A stretch of DNA of 64,000 nt. It comes from Candidatus Methylacidiphilales bacterium (GTDB lineage: Bacteria > Verrucomicrobiota > Verrucomicrobiia > Methylacidiphilales > CAZTYG01). The notes below the pieces were generated by a model that had not been told where the DNA came from, did no database searches, and worked only from the letters and a program-made list of their open reading frames with translations. The stretch spans positions 62,001 through 126,000 of the forward strand of contig JANRJG010000003.1 of the NCBI GenBank assembly GCA_033875315.1. The letters run 5' to 3'. The number at the start of each line of letters is the position of its first letter. Position 1 is the first letter of the stretch. Positions 33,288-41,764 of this stretch are shown one piece after another. Both the position numbers and the translations under genes were made by a program.

Positions 33288-35101
33288 CGGTTGTGCTCGA
33301 CGGTCCATCGGGAAAAATCGTAGGTTAGGGATTCCGTGCGGTTGCCAAGAACCAGCGGCCCGGCGCGGCCCTGCCGCATCCAGGGATTCTCCAGAAGAGG
33401 CCAGTTCGCGTAATCCACCTCCACCCCGTCGATGCGATCACTCCCGGCGTGATCACAAGCGAGCCGGTGCCCACCGCGATCGGTGTACTCCGCGGCGACC
33501 GGGGCGGTGCGGAAAACCAGTTTGGAAGAAGTGTCCAGTGCCTGGCGGAAGGCTGCCAGTTGCCCCGGGGGATCGGCGGCGGGAAATTCTTCCGGGAGCG
33601 CCGTTTCAAGGGCCACCGCGGCCTGGCGTTCAGGGATACGGAACTCGGAATCACCGGCTGCCGGCTTTCCCGCCGGCTCCGCCACCCCGGCAAGTGGATT
33701 CCAAACAAAGGGGGCACTGCTCTGCATGGCAACCAGTACCGTGCCGTAGTGGAGGAACAGACGCCCCCGGGCTTCCTCGCGCAGCACGGCCCGGTATCCG
33801 CCCGGCACAAAAACGAGGAGGTGGGGGAAGCGGTCCTTTTCCGGGATGTCATAAACCGACAGGACGCTTCCCTCGCGCTGGACCTGGCGTTCATACCGGC
33901 TGGCGCCGTGCGTATGGATGCCACCGGGGACATGATCGGCATCACCGTCGGCATCGGCCACCGGATGGGTCACCCAGAGGAAGCTGGTGCGGTCGGAATC
34001 CGCATCTTCCCACATCACCCCGCACGGATAGACCTGGCCGTTGAACCAGGGTTTCCCGCCCTTGGGGGATCGACTGAAAAGGGCATAGGTACGATTGATG
34101 AAATGGGTCATGGCCCATTGGCTGATGAAAGCCCGGTGAACGTAGGGCCGGGTGCGGTCGGTGGCGGCCCGCACCGCCATCTCGGGCGGCCGATAATCCG
34201 AAACCGCGGCGAGGAGGTGATACCCCCTGCCGGCTTTTTCCGGCGCCACTCCCCCGTAATTCAACCAAAGCAGGAGACCCAGGCCCCAGGGTTGTTGGCT
34301 CAGGATATCCGGATAGGACCTGAGGGAAAAGGTGGCCAGGTGTCCGGAGAGCCAGCAGGGGGCCAGCTGCATGAGACTGCGCTCATAGGCCAGGCGGGCC
34401 CGGTGGGCCATTTCCCTGTCGGCCGCCAGGTCGGCCAGGGAAAGCAGCGGGAGCAGGTTCTGCATCCCGTAGGGCCGCGAAGCGTATTCACCGGGGGCAT
34501 CTCCGGCCGTGGATTCGATGATACGATGGAGATAATTCACACCAGTCGGGTCGTCCTTGGCAAAGCGGCTGCCATCCGGGTCGGGGTAGAACGGATCAGG
34601 GTGAAAGACCCCCTCTCCCCAGGCCTGCGTCGCCAGCGTGCGCGTGACAGCCGCCATGATCTTGTGGTTGCTGGTCGACATGCGGCGGTAGAAGACGGCC
34701 CCGCCGTAAACCTTGCGGAACCGTTCCTTCAAGGCCGGGTCCATCCTGCCCTGCCACCGGAGATAACAATCGATGCCAGGCCAGGCGGCGAATCCGCTGT
34801 TGCCATTGTGGTGCCAGCGATTGAATGTGTTCCCGGGTTCAAGCGCATCGAGTCCGAATCCGGCCAAACGGCAGGCCTCGGTATCGCGCCCGAGGGCGAA
34901 GAGTGCCGAGGCCATGGGAAAGCAATCGCCCCAGCCCGGGCGGGCTCCCGGAGCCATGGCCGAAACTTCCGCCGCGACCGCTTCCAAGCAAGCCGTGCGC
35001 CGGGAATCAAAACCGTCTTGTTTGTCTCCGGAGGCGCGCCCCTCCACCAACAAGCAGATCAACCCGTATCCCAGGAGCTGGAAGCACAGGAACCGGGGCA
35101 T
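33284..35101 (-). CDS. Exported toroid-like protein with E-Y-x4-Y motif (paralogue 3)
   Basis: ATG at 35101 gives a leader MPRFLCFQLLGYGLICLLVE and a 605-residue product. The upstream beta-helix gene ends 13 bp before it, and its own stop overlaps the next start (ATGA). Residues 35-345 are helix-rich with GNSGFAAWPGIDCYLRW, MSTSNHKIMAA and GEYASRPYGM (E205, Y206, Y211), then SLRSYPD (R261, Y263). This is the same motif spacing as the two related proteins in this window. A beta-rich part to 605 ends YDFSRWTVEHNR. The tandem arrangement with its paralogue suggests duplication followed by divergence, perhaps to handle two linkages. Enzymatic activity is not proven by any recognised family signature. 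Confidence 0.68.
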   Translation of the reverse strand: MPRFLCFQLLGYGLICLLVEGRASGDKQDGFDSRRTACLEAVAAEVSAMAPGARPGWGDCFPMASALFALGRDTEACRLAGFGLDALEPGNTFNRWHHNGNSGFAAWPGIDCYLRWQGRMDPALKERFRKVYGGAVFYRRMSTSNHKIMAAVTRTLATQAWGEGVFHPDPFYPDPDGSRFAKDDPTGVNYLHRIIESTAGDAPGEYASRPYGMQNLLPLLSLADLAADREMAHRARLAYERSLMQLAPCWLSGHLATFSLRSYPDILSQQPWGLGLLLWLNYGGVAPEKAGRGYHLLAAVSDYRPPEMAVRAATDRTRPYVHRAFISQWAMTHFINRTYALFSRSPKGGKPWFNGQVYPCGVMWEDADSDRTSFLWVTHPVADADGDADHVPGGIHTHGASRYERQVQREGSVLSVYDIPEKDRFPHLLVFVPGGYRAVLREEARGRLFLHYGTVLVAMQSSAPFVWNPLAGVAEPAGKPAAGDSEFRIPERQAAVALETALPEEFPAADPPGQLAAFRQALDTSSKLVFRTAPVAAEYTDRGGHRLACDHAGSDRIDGVEVDYANWPLLENPWMRQGRAGPLVLGNRTESLTYDFSRWTVEHNR

Positions 35102-35114
35102 GGCCGCGGTCGCT

Positions 35115-37274
35115 TCAGGGCTGCTGCTGTTGGTTGGTGGCCTCGATGTCCTGCAGTGAATCGAAACGACGCTCGGTCTTGCCTTCACGCAGCAACTTCA
35201 TGTCGCGCGGCGGCACCACCTTGCGGAACTCGTCCTGCTGGAGGCCGATTTTTGCCAACGGGATGGCGCGGAGGGGCGCCAACGAAGCCGGCAATTGCGC
35301 GGCTTCAGGGATGCTGAAATCCAGTTCCTGGGCACCGGGCAGCAGGGTGGCATCGGCCGACTCCACGTTATCGACGTTGGAGAATCCGGGTGATTCGGCG
35401 ATGTTGGAGAAGTAGCGCGTATGGCGGACATTCGCGACGAGGAGGTTGGACTCGATCTTGAGACCCGAGGGGGCATCGGGGCGTCCGTCCAGTATGCCCA
35501 CCAAGGCAGGATATTGTTCGCTCCAGGGAGGGCTTTGGTAGGGCACGGAATCGAGATCGCCGCGCAGTCTCTTGTCGGTGGCGACGTATTTGCGGGAGAT
35601 ACCGCGATCATCGATGTGGATCCCGATCGAACACTCCGCAAAAATATTGTTTTTGAGCAGATGGTCATGGCCGCCCCCGATGAATCCGCCCGAGGCCGCC
35701 TTGTAGACGATGTTTTCTTCCACGATCGAACCGCAACTTCCGTCATCGAGGTAAAAGGCATTGGCATTCATGCTGTGGTGGACGAAGTTGTGCCGTATGA
35801 TGTTGCCGCGGGCGGTCCAACCGGAATTGGTGTAAAAGGCCCCGAGATCGCCCGCACCCAGGCCGCAGCGGTAGATGTCATTCAACTCCATGAGGTTGTT
35901 GTTGCCGGCGAAGACGATGCCGGCCGAAGGAACGTCGTGGATGCGGTTCTGGGACACGTGATTGCCGACAGTGGGGGATTTCGTTCCCTCGCCGACGACA
36001 ATGCCGGGGGCCGGGAAATAGACCCCGATCCCGGTGACGAGGTTGTTGGTGATTTGGTGTTTGCCAGGTGTGAGGGTCGCGCGGTCACCCCCGGTCAGAC
36101 GGATGCCGGACTGGCCGGTGCCACTGATGTCGCAACTGCGGACCTCGTGGTTTTTCCCACCGTCGATCCACACGCCGTGATCCCCGGCCTGGCGGATGGT
36201 GCAACCGAGGATACGGATGCCCTCGCCCCCCTTGATGGAAACGGCATGGCCGAGCGAGCATTCCAGGGTCAATCCGCGCAGGACGATATGGGAGGCATCC
36301 GAGAAGGAAACCAGCGGGACATTGCGGTCGGCCAGCAGGAGGCTTCCCTCGGTGATTGGCGCCGGCGGCCAGAGGTAGAGGATGCCGGTGGCGAAATTGA
36401 GCGACCATTCGCCGGGCTGGTCGATTTCCTCCAGCAAATTGAGGGCATGCCAGGGCTCCTTGCCATCGCCGTTGCCGATGCCGTTTTTGTCACGGGCGTA
36501 TTTGGAACCGATGCCGTTGCCCACCGGGGCGGCGAAGGTGATGGTCCGGGTAACCGGATCGATCTTGGCCACGCGCACGACCTCGATGTGCCAGGGAACC
36601 CGCCAGAAACCCCGGAGCCAGACCCCGCCGTCCTCCAGCGCGGTCAACCACCGGGCCGGATCGTCCTCCCGGTAGATGAACGTTCCCGGGCCGGGGGGCT
36701 TGAGGCCGCTTTCAACCACTTCTTTCATGGTGCTGTACACCTGGCCGTTGGGCCAGCGGGAGAGCGGGAGCCGGTTGCCCTTGAAAAAGACTTCAAGGAA
36801 TTCAATCTTGCGGAAGACATTGGAAAAAGAGGCCGGGGTCAGACCGAGTGCCTTGACGTCAATCGCCACCACTTGGCCGCGGGCCTCGGGCCGGAGACGC
36901 TCCAGGAGGGCGGCATCCTCGACTTTTTTGACGGCAGCAGGCGGCACACGAAAGCCGGCCGAGATACGGGCCACCCCGCCTTCGGAGGAGCGGTAAGTGA
37001 CCGGATTGGCGGCGGTGCCGGATTCGGCCGAACCAAATGAGATCCCATCACGCTGGAGATGAAGCCCGGGGGCGAGCCAGACCGTGACCGGCTGGGCGGG
37101 GTTTTTCTCGCGCTCCGCCACCACCGCCTGTTGGGCGCGTTCGATCGTGGCAAAGGGCTTGGAACCGGTCCCCGGATTGCTGTCGGAGCCGGAGGGGGAA
37201 ACATGGAATTCGGCGGACAACAGAACAGAGGGCAAAAGCAATGCCGGAGAAAGGATCAGGAGGATGGGCTTCAT
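35115..37274 (-). CDS. Exported right-handed beta-helix enzyme, GH141/GH120-like
   Basis: ATG at 37274 gives MKPILLILSPALLLPSVLLSA, a signal peptide, then FHVSPSGSDSNPGTGSKPF and ATIERAQQAV. That opening is shared by beta-helix glycosidases of the GH120 and GH141 type. The 719-residue protein continues with a beta-sandwich-like insertion (about 120-290) and a long helix of short strands (HIVLRGLTLECSLGHAVSIKG, GIRILGCTIRQAGDHGVWIDGG, NHEVRSCDISGTGQSGIRL). GH141 members include a fucosidase acting on rhamnogalacturonan II and a xylanase, and GH120 contains beta-xylosidases. Either would suit this operon. The gene lies 7 bp after GH28. The family choice is tentative, the fold is not. Confidence 0.7.
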   Translation of the reverse strand: MKPILLILSPALLLPSVLLSAEFHVSPSGSDSNPGTGSKPFATIERAQQAVVAEREKNPAQPVTVWLAPGLHLQRDGISFGSAESGTAANPVTYRSSEGGVARISAGFRVPPAAVKKVEDAALLERLRPEARGQVVAIDVKALGLTPASFSNVFRKIEFLEVFFKGNRLPLSRWPNGQVYSTMKEVVESGLKPPGPGTFIYREDDPARWLTALEDGGVWLRGFWRVPWHIEVVRVAKIDPVTRTITFAAPVGNGIGSKYARDKNGIGNGDGKEPWHALNLLEEIDQPGEWSLNFATGILYLWPPAPITEGSLLLADRNVPLVSFSDASHIVLRGLTLECSLGHAVSIKGGEGIRILGCTIRQAGDHGVWIDGGKNHEVRSCDISGTGQSGIRLTGGDRATLTPGKHQITNNLVTGIGVYFPAPGIVVGEGTKSPTVGNHVSQNRIHDVPSAGIVFAGNNNLMELNDIYRCGLGAGDLGAFYTNSGWTARGNIIRHNFVHHSMNANAFYLDDGSCGSIVEENIVYKAASGGFIGGGHDHLLKNNIFAECSIGIHIDDRGISRKYVATDKRLRGDLDSVPYQSPPWSEQYPALVGILDGRPDAPSGLKIESNLLVANVRHTRYFSNIAESPGFSNVDNVESADATLLPGAQELDFSIPEAAQLPASLAPLRAIPLAKIGLQQDEFRKVVPPRDMKLLREGKTERRFDSLQDIEATNQQQQP

Positions 37275-37281
37275 AGAGGGG

Positions 37282-38616
37282 TTAGCGGAGAGTGAGGAAT
37301 TCCTTGTCGGAGGCCATGGACCTTCCTTGGATGCGGATGTCCTCCCAATGGAGATCCGAGGCGTCCTCGGCGACACAGGGCGGACGCTGGTCATCGCCGC
37401 GCAGATCAAGCCGGATGTTGCGGAAGCGCAGGTCGCGGACGTGGCGGAGGTAAAGCCCCCAGGCGGGAAGGGGGTGGAAGGAGGGGAACTCGGGATAGGC
37501 CGTTTCCTGTTCCTCGACCACTGCGGCCGCATCGGCCGCGCTGCCCCCGCCGGGGAAATCGAAACGGATGTTTTCCATTTCCAGGCCTTCGATGCAATGG
37601 CCGGGGATGCCGGTGATGATGATGCCGGCCTTGCGCTTCAACTTGCCATAGAGAGGGTAACCCTCTTCCCACACGCTGCCGCTCACGTTGCGGATGGAGA
37701 CGTTGCGCAGGATGCCCACCGGCCGTTCGGGCTGGTCGGCATGGTAGCGGCGCATGCGGGAGCCCAGCCGGATGAATATGGGACCGGAGACGTTGTCCAT
37801 GATGATGTTGTTGATCTGCACGTTCTCCAAGCGGGAGCCGTCCATGCTGATGATCTTCAGTCCCCCGCCATGGGTGTCGCGGATCACGCAGTCGCTGATG
37901 ATGATGTTGCGGAAATCACCCGCCGACTCGGTGCCCAGCTTGAGCGCACCCCAGACACTCCGGATGACACAACCGGTGACCACGATGTTCTCGGATGGTG
38001 TGGCGCGGGTCGATTTGATGCAGATGGCGTCATCCCCGCAGTCCAGGTCACAGGCGCTGATGCGGAAGCGGCGGCAGGAATCGATGTCGATGCCGTCGTT
38101 GTTGCCGTTGGTGTGGCTGTGGATGGTGATGCCCTGGACCAGGACGTTTTCGCAACCGAGGTAATGGCTGACCCAGCCGGGGGAATCCCGCAGGGTGATG
38201 CCGGTGACCTGGACGTCACGGCAATCGACGAAGCGGAGGAGGAACGGCCGGCCGTCCTCTTCATAGCCGAAGGCCCCGCCGTTGCCATCGATGGTGCCCT
38301 GGCCGGAGAGCCCGACCCCGGTGGCGCCAACGGCGTACAGGAGGCAGCGGTTGCGCTTCTGGCCGACGGCGTCGGTGAAGCTGCCCTCAATTTCCGGGTA
38401 ATCGACCAGGTCGGCACTGCCCTTGAGACAGGCCCCGTTTTCCAGGTGGAGCGTGACACGGTCCTTGAGTTGGAGCGTTCCTGTATGATAGATCCCTGCG
38501 GGGACCAGGACGGTCCCCCCGCCGGTGGCGGCACAGGCATCGATGGCGGATTGGATGGAGCGGGTCTGGGCGGTGGCGATCCCGGCCACGGCCCCGTATT
38601 CAGTGATGACGATCAT
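37282..38616 (-). CDS. GH28-type polygalacturonase-like glycosidase without signal peptide
   Basis: ATG at 38616 gives MIVITEYGAVAG, the normal beginning of the GH28 beta-helix (DFGA-like), so no signal peptide is present. The 444-residue protein has GSADLVDYPEIEG near 67, NNDGIDIDSC (172-181) and GDDAICIKS (194-202). These hold the paired aspartates of the family, followed by a GALKLGTES block in place of the usual GHG motif and GGLKIISMDG for RIK. GH28 enzymes cleave galacturonate linkages; exo-acting and rhamno- or xylogalacturonan-active members exist. Lack of export suggests action on imported oligosaccharides. The altered GHG block suggests an unusual specificity. Confidence 0.83.
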   Translation of the reverse strand: MIVITEYGAVAGIATAQTRSIQSAIDACAATGGGTVLVPAGIYHTGTLQLKDRVTLHLENGACLKGSADLVDYPEIEGSFTDAVGQKRNRCLLYAVGATGVGLSGQGTIDGNGGAFGYEEDGRPFLLRFVDCRDVQVTGITLRDSPGWVSHYLGCENVLVQGITIHSHTNGNNDGIDIDSCRRFRISACDLDCGDDAICIKSTRATPSENIVVTGCVIRSVWGALKLGTESAGDFRNIIISDCVIRDTHGGGLKIISMDGSRLENVQINNIIMDNVSGPIFIRLGSRMRRYHADQPERPVGILRNVSIRNVSGSVWEEGYPLYGKLKRKAGIIITGIPGHCIEGLEMENIRFDFPGGGSAADAAAVVEEQETAYPEFPSFHPLPAWGLYLRHVRDLRFRNIRLDLRGDDQRPPCVAEDASDLHWEDIRIQGRSMASDKEFLTLR

Positions 38617-38647
38617 GCGAAGACTCGGCGGAAGGATGTGCCAAGGT

Positions 38648-39346
38648 TCAATTGAACTTGGGCAGGGAGATCTGGAGATCGGCAATGCGGCCGGTGAAGG
38701 CACGGCCGTTGGCGAAGCCCACACCGACGACATTGCTGTCGGTTTTTTTCGTCCCTTCACCCGGGATGGTTTGGGTCATGACCAGGCCGTTGACGCGCAA
38801 TTCCATTTTGGAGCCGACCACGGTGGCTTCGATGTCGTTCCATTTGTTGGGATTGATCGGGCAACCAACCTCGGCGGCGGTTTTGCCATCCGCCCCGTAC
38901 CAAACGATGAAGAGGATCTGCCCCCGTTTGACGGCGTAGCGCAGTTCACACTGTTGGAAGATGTAAACCACGGTCTGCCAGTCGACCATGTTGGCACTGT
39001 CGACCGGTTTGACCTGCGCGGCCAGGCGGATGTTTTCCCCGATGACCAGTTTTTGCAGGGAGGAAGCGGCGGCGGTCTGGGTGCCATCAAAGACCAGGGC
39101 CTTGCCCCCGCGGGCCTCGGTGTCGGCTTCGATCTTGGTCGAGTTCCCGCTCAGGAAGACAATGTTGTTGCCGCTGCTTTTTTCCTCAATGGCCGTACCG
39201 ACGGGTGTTTCCACGGTCTGGGACATGTCCCATTTGAAGTTGAAGTCGGGCGCCGAAGGTGCCGCTTGCAGGCCGGGAAGCGTGGCAGCCATGGACAAGA
39301 TCAGGGCTGCGGATCTGGAAATAAGGGTGATGGGTGTGTTTTTCAT
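38648..39346 (-). CDS. Exported LamG/concanavalin-like domain protein
   Basis: ATG at 39346 overlaps the oxidoreductase stop (TCATGA). The 232-residue product has a signal peptide (MKNTPITLISRSAALILSMAA, cleavage near LQAA-PS). It then forms a single beta-sandwich of LamG/concanavalin type (KALVFDGTQT, ENIRLAAQVKPVDS, NKWNDIEATVVGSKMELRVNG, FTGRIADLQISL). No catalytic residues are visible. Proteins like this usually bind sugar or serve as an adhesion module. Its place as second gene of the operon, coupled to a cytoplasmic oxidoreductase, suggests co-regulation with the enzymes and not a shared compartment. Confidence 0.72.
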   Translation of the reverse strand: MKNTPITLISRSAALILSMAATLPGLQAAPSAPDFNFKWDMSQTVETPVGTAIEEKSSGNNIVFLSGNSTKIEADTEARGGKALVFDGTQTAAASSLQKLVIGENIRLAAQVKPVDSANMVDWQTVVYIFQQCELRYAVKRGQILFIVWYGADGKTAAEVGCPINPNKWNDIEATVVGSKMELRVNGLVMTQTIPGEGTKKTDSNVVGVGFANGRAFTGRIADLQISLPKFN

Positions 39347-40455
39347 GAGTAAATATAGGCCGGCCGCGCCGGAATTTCCACATTCTCTGTCTGGCCGGTC
39401 CGACCGGCCCGGGCGATGGCGGCGAGAAGCTGCAGCCCATAGAGGACCCCGTCGCGGTTCTGCGGCGGAACGCCGGGCTCCCCGCGCACGGCCCGGGCGA
39501 AGGCCTGCCATTGGTACCAACCGGCGTAGGCGCCCGGGGGCGTCTGGAAACGGGCCATGCCATTCGGGGACTGCAATTCCAATACCGCGTAATCTTCCCC
39601 CATATCCGGGGCATCCAGGCGCACCATCCGTCGCCGGATCGTGCCGTGTTCATAATTCAGGACCACTTCATCCTGGTAGGGTTTGCCGTCCCCGACACAA
39701 AACGAGGCCATGACACTGGCGGTGGCACCGTTGGTGAATTCAATGCCGGCCTGGGCATGGTCCACCGTGGGCCTGCCGGTGAACATCCGCGATTGCAGCA
39801 CATGGACACGTGAGGGAGTGCCGAGCAGGGGCAGGAAATCGTTCAGAAAATAGATGCCCAAGCGGAGGATGGGGGCCACCGGGCAAAGCGCGGGATCGTC
39901 GTACCAGGTGCCGTTGGCCTGCTCCCGGTACCGGGCCCAGGTCGAGGCCTGCATGGAAACCGGCCGCCCCAAATCGAACTCGGCCACCCAGGTTAGAATC
40001 TGGTTCACATCGACCGCCGGCACGGGCGTGGGGGAATTGAGATGGATGGTCAGACCCCGTTCGCGGGCCTCGTCCAATACGCGGGCCGCGGCGACCACGT
40101 CGGTCTCGAACGGTTTGGTCGTCATGACATGACGGCCGGCGGCGATGATGCGCGAGATCAACGAGGCCCGCCCGAGCGGTCCGGTGAATACCCCGATGGC
40201 TTCGATCCGGGGATCTTCCAACAGCACATCCAGATCCCGCGCATGATCCAAGCGGAATTCTTTGGCCAACTGCCCGGCCTTTTCCTGGTTCTGGTCACAA
40301 AGGCTGACCAGTTCAATGTGGGGAACCGAGCGTCGGATGTGGCGAGCCACGCCTTCACCAAAGTTCAACCCAAGCATCCCCATCCGAACCGGAGCGGACC
40401 CGTTTAGGCCGACCCCGTTGGCGTTCACCTCGGGCCTCGCGGTCGAAAGTCTCAT
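39343..40455 (-). CDS. Gfo/Idh/MocA-family oxidoreductase
   Basis: ATG at 40455 is preferred to a TTG three codons upstream. The 370-residue cytoplasmic protein has an N-terminal Rossmann fold (RMGMLGLNFGEGVARHI), VSLCDQNQEKAGQLA, then the family motif in the form MTTKPFE, and a C-terminal alpha/beta substrate domain. Members oxidise or reduce sugars and cyclitols with NAD(P). Being first in the large catabolic operon, it probably processes a monosaccharide released from the glycan. No substrate-specific residues could be read. It lies about 105 bp downstream of the lacI stop on the same strand. Confidence 0.82.
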   Translation of the reverse strand: MRLSTARPEVNANGVGLNGSAPVRMGMLGLNFGEGVARHIRRSVPHIELVSLCDQNQEKAGQLAKEFRLDHARDLDVLLEDPRIEAIGVFTGPLGRASLISRIIAAGRHVMTTKPFETDVVAAARVLDEARERGLTIHLNSPTPVPAVDVNQILTWVAEFDLGRPVSMQASTWARYREQANGTWYDDPALCPVAPILRLGIYFLNDFLPLLGTPSRVHVLQSRMFTGRPTVDHAQAGIEFTNGATASVMASFCVGDGKPYQDEVVLNYEHGTIRRRMVRLDAPDMGEDYAVLELQSPNGMARFQTPPGAYAGWYQWQAFARAVRGEPGVPPQNRDGVLYGLQLLAAIARAGRTGQTENVEIPARPAYIYS

Positions 40456-40475
40456 GTAGTGCAAATGCTGGATCT

Positions 40476-40522
40476 TCTTTGCTGAGAAATAAAGAAAAAT
40501 AAAGAGATATCGCCAGCAAAGA
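40476..40522. promoter_or_regulatory. 9-bp inverted repeat in the leader of the large operon
   Basis: TCTTTGCTG (40476-40484) and CAGCAAAGA (40514-40522) are perfect inverted copies 29 bp apart. They lie in the gap between lacI (ending 40561) and the first operon gene (40455). The spacer is AT-rich (aataaagaaaaataaag). It may be an operator pair or an mRNA hairpin. The loop is too long for a typical intrinsic terminator and no T-run follows. Confidence 0.3.
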
Positions 40523-40560
40523 GTCCCTATGGCGCCGTTTTCGGCCGTTCTGGGGGCTTT

Positions 40561-41625
40561 CTAGGTCGCCAGGGTGCTCTCGCCCTGCAGGAATTCACAG
40601 GGGAGCAGGATGGTGCGTCGCGACTCGTTGGGGTTGGTGATCCGGGTCACCAAGCGACGGAGGGCGGCTGCACCCAATTCTTCCGAGCTGGAGAGGGTGG
40701 TGGTCAGGATGGGCCTGCCGTAGGCCCTTGATCCTGAAGCGCCATGGAAGCCGGTCAGGGCCAGGTCCCGCGGGATGGAAAGACCGCGCGCCAAAGCCAG
40801 CCCGTGGATCGACTGGGAAAGATTTTCGCTCGCCCCCACCCAGTGGCGCACCCCTTCCCCCATTTTTTGGAAGACCTTCGACGCCCCCGCCAAATCGGCC
40901 AACTGCCTCTCGTCCAGGGTTTCCGCCAGCGAAGTCTCGACCACCAGGTCCTGCTGGAAAGGAAGCCCATTTTCGGCCAGCGCTTCGACATAGGCCCCGA
41001 AACGGGACCGGGACCAACTGACTTCGCGACAAAAGCCGAAGAATCCGATTTTGCGTGCCCCCTGGGCCACCAGATGGGCCACCAAAAGCGACATGCCTTC
41101 ACGCTCTTGGATGCCGATGCAGTCGAGCAGGACGCCCGGATAGGTATGGACCACGGTCACCACCGGAATCCGATCGGCCAGGTAACGCACCACACTGTCA
41201 GGCCAGCGGTGCAGGAGGATGACCCCCTGGGCTTCTCCCGAGCGAAGGACATTCGGCTGGAACTGCGGGTCCAGCAACCGCTCGCAATCCTCCGGACGCG
41301 AATGGTGTGAAATCAGGGTGAGGTTCTGCTCGACCGAGGCCGCGCTCAAGCCGGACAGATAGGCCCCGTCCACCGAGGCATCGCCCGCTTGGGAAAGCAT
41401 CAGGACGGTGCGGTTGGCCTGCGGCGACTTGTTCCGGTTCTCCACCTGGTATCCCAGACTGCGCGCCACTTCCAGGACCCGCTCCCGCGTCGTCGGGTGG
41501 ATGCTCGGGGAATTGCGCAGCGCCCGAGAAACGGTGGAGGCCGAAACCCCCAGTTTTTTGGCAATCACCGCCAAGTTGACTTCGGTCTTGGCAAACCCCA
41601 TTTCCACCAATGATCTTCTCGGCAT
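40561..41625 (-). CDS. LacI-family transcriptional regulator
   Basis: ATG at 41625 gives a 354-residue protein. An N-terminal helix-turn-helix reads VNLAVIAKKLGVSASTVSRAL, followed by the hinge ERVLEVARSLGYQVE. The effector domain is of the periplasmic-binding-protein type (TVLMLSQAGDASVDGAYLSG, IPVVTVVHTYPG, ALTGFHGASGSRAYGRPILTT). LacI regulators bind palindromic operators and are released by a sugar ligand. The gene lies between the divergent GH52 gene and the co-directional large operon, so it probably controls one or both. The ligand is not evident. The upstream in-frame ATG codons at 41649-41655 give a less typical N-terminus. Confidence 0.9.
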   Translation of the reverse strand: MPRRSLVEMGFAKTEVNLAVIAKKLGVSASTVSRALRNSPSIHPTTRERVLEVARSLGYQVENRNKSPQANRTVLMLSQAGDASVDGAYLSGLSAASVEQNLTLISHHSRPEDCERLLDPQFQPNVLRSGEAQGVILLHRWPDSVVRYLADRIPVVTVVHTYPGVLLDCIGIQEREGMSLLVAHLVAQGARKIGFFGFCREVSWSRSRFGAYVEALAENGLPFQQDLVVETSLAETLDERQLADLAGASKVFQKMGEGVRHWVGASENLSQSIHGLALARGLSIPRDLALTGFHGASGSRAYGRPILTTTLSSSEELGAAALRRLVTRITNPNESRRTILLPCEFLQGESTLAT

Positions 41626-41764
41626 AGCTCCCTTTGTTGGGCAAACCATAACCATTCATTTTCAAGTGGCAAGGCCCGTCTTCTTTATTTGGGTATTGTT
41701 TCTATCTTAGTATGCCGCGGAATGCATGATAATGACTTGAGGCCGGTCTTCTTCTTGAGCTACC
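41626..41764. other. Divergent promoter region between lacI and the GH52 gene
   Basis: This 139-bp gap separates two divergent genes and is AT-rich around 41680-41715, where promoters are expected on both strands. No perfect operator palindrome was found; the only weak symmetry is ATGC-N8-GCAT at 41713-41728. No ribosome-binding site precedes the GH52 ATG at 41765. Confidence 0.4.

Noticed and set aside
41626-41764. LacI operator between lacI and GH52
   Set aside because: Only a weak ATGC-N8-GCAT symmetry was seen, too short to call as an operator.
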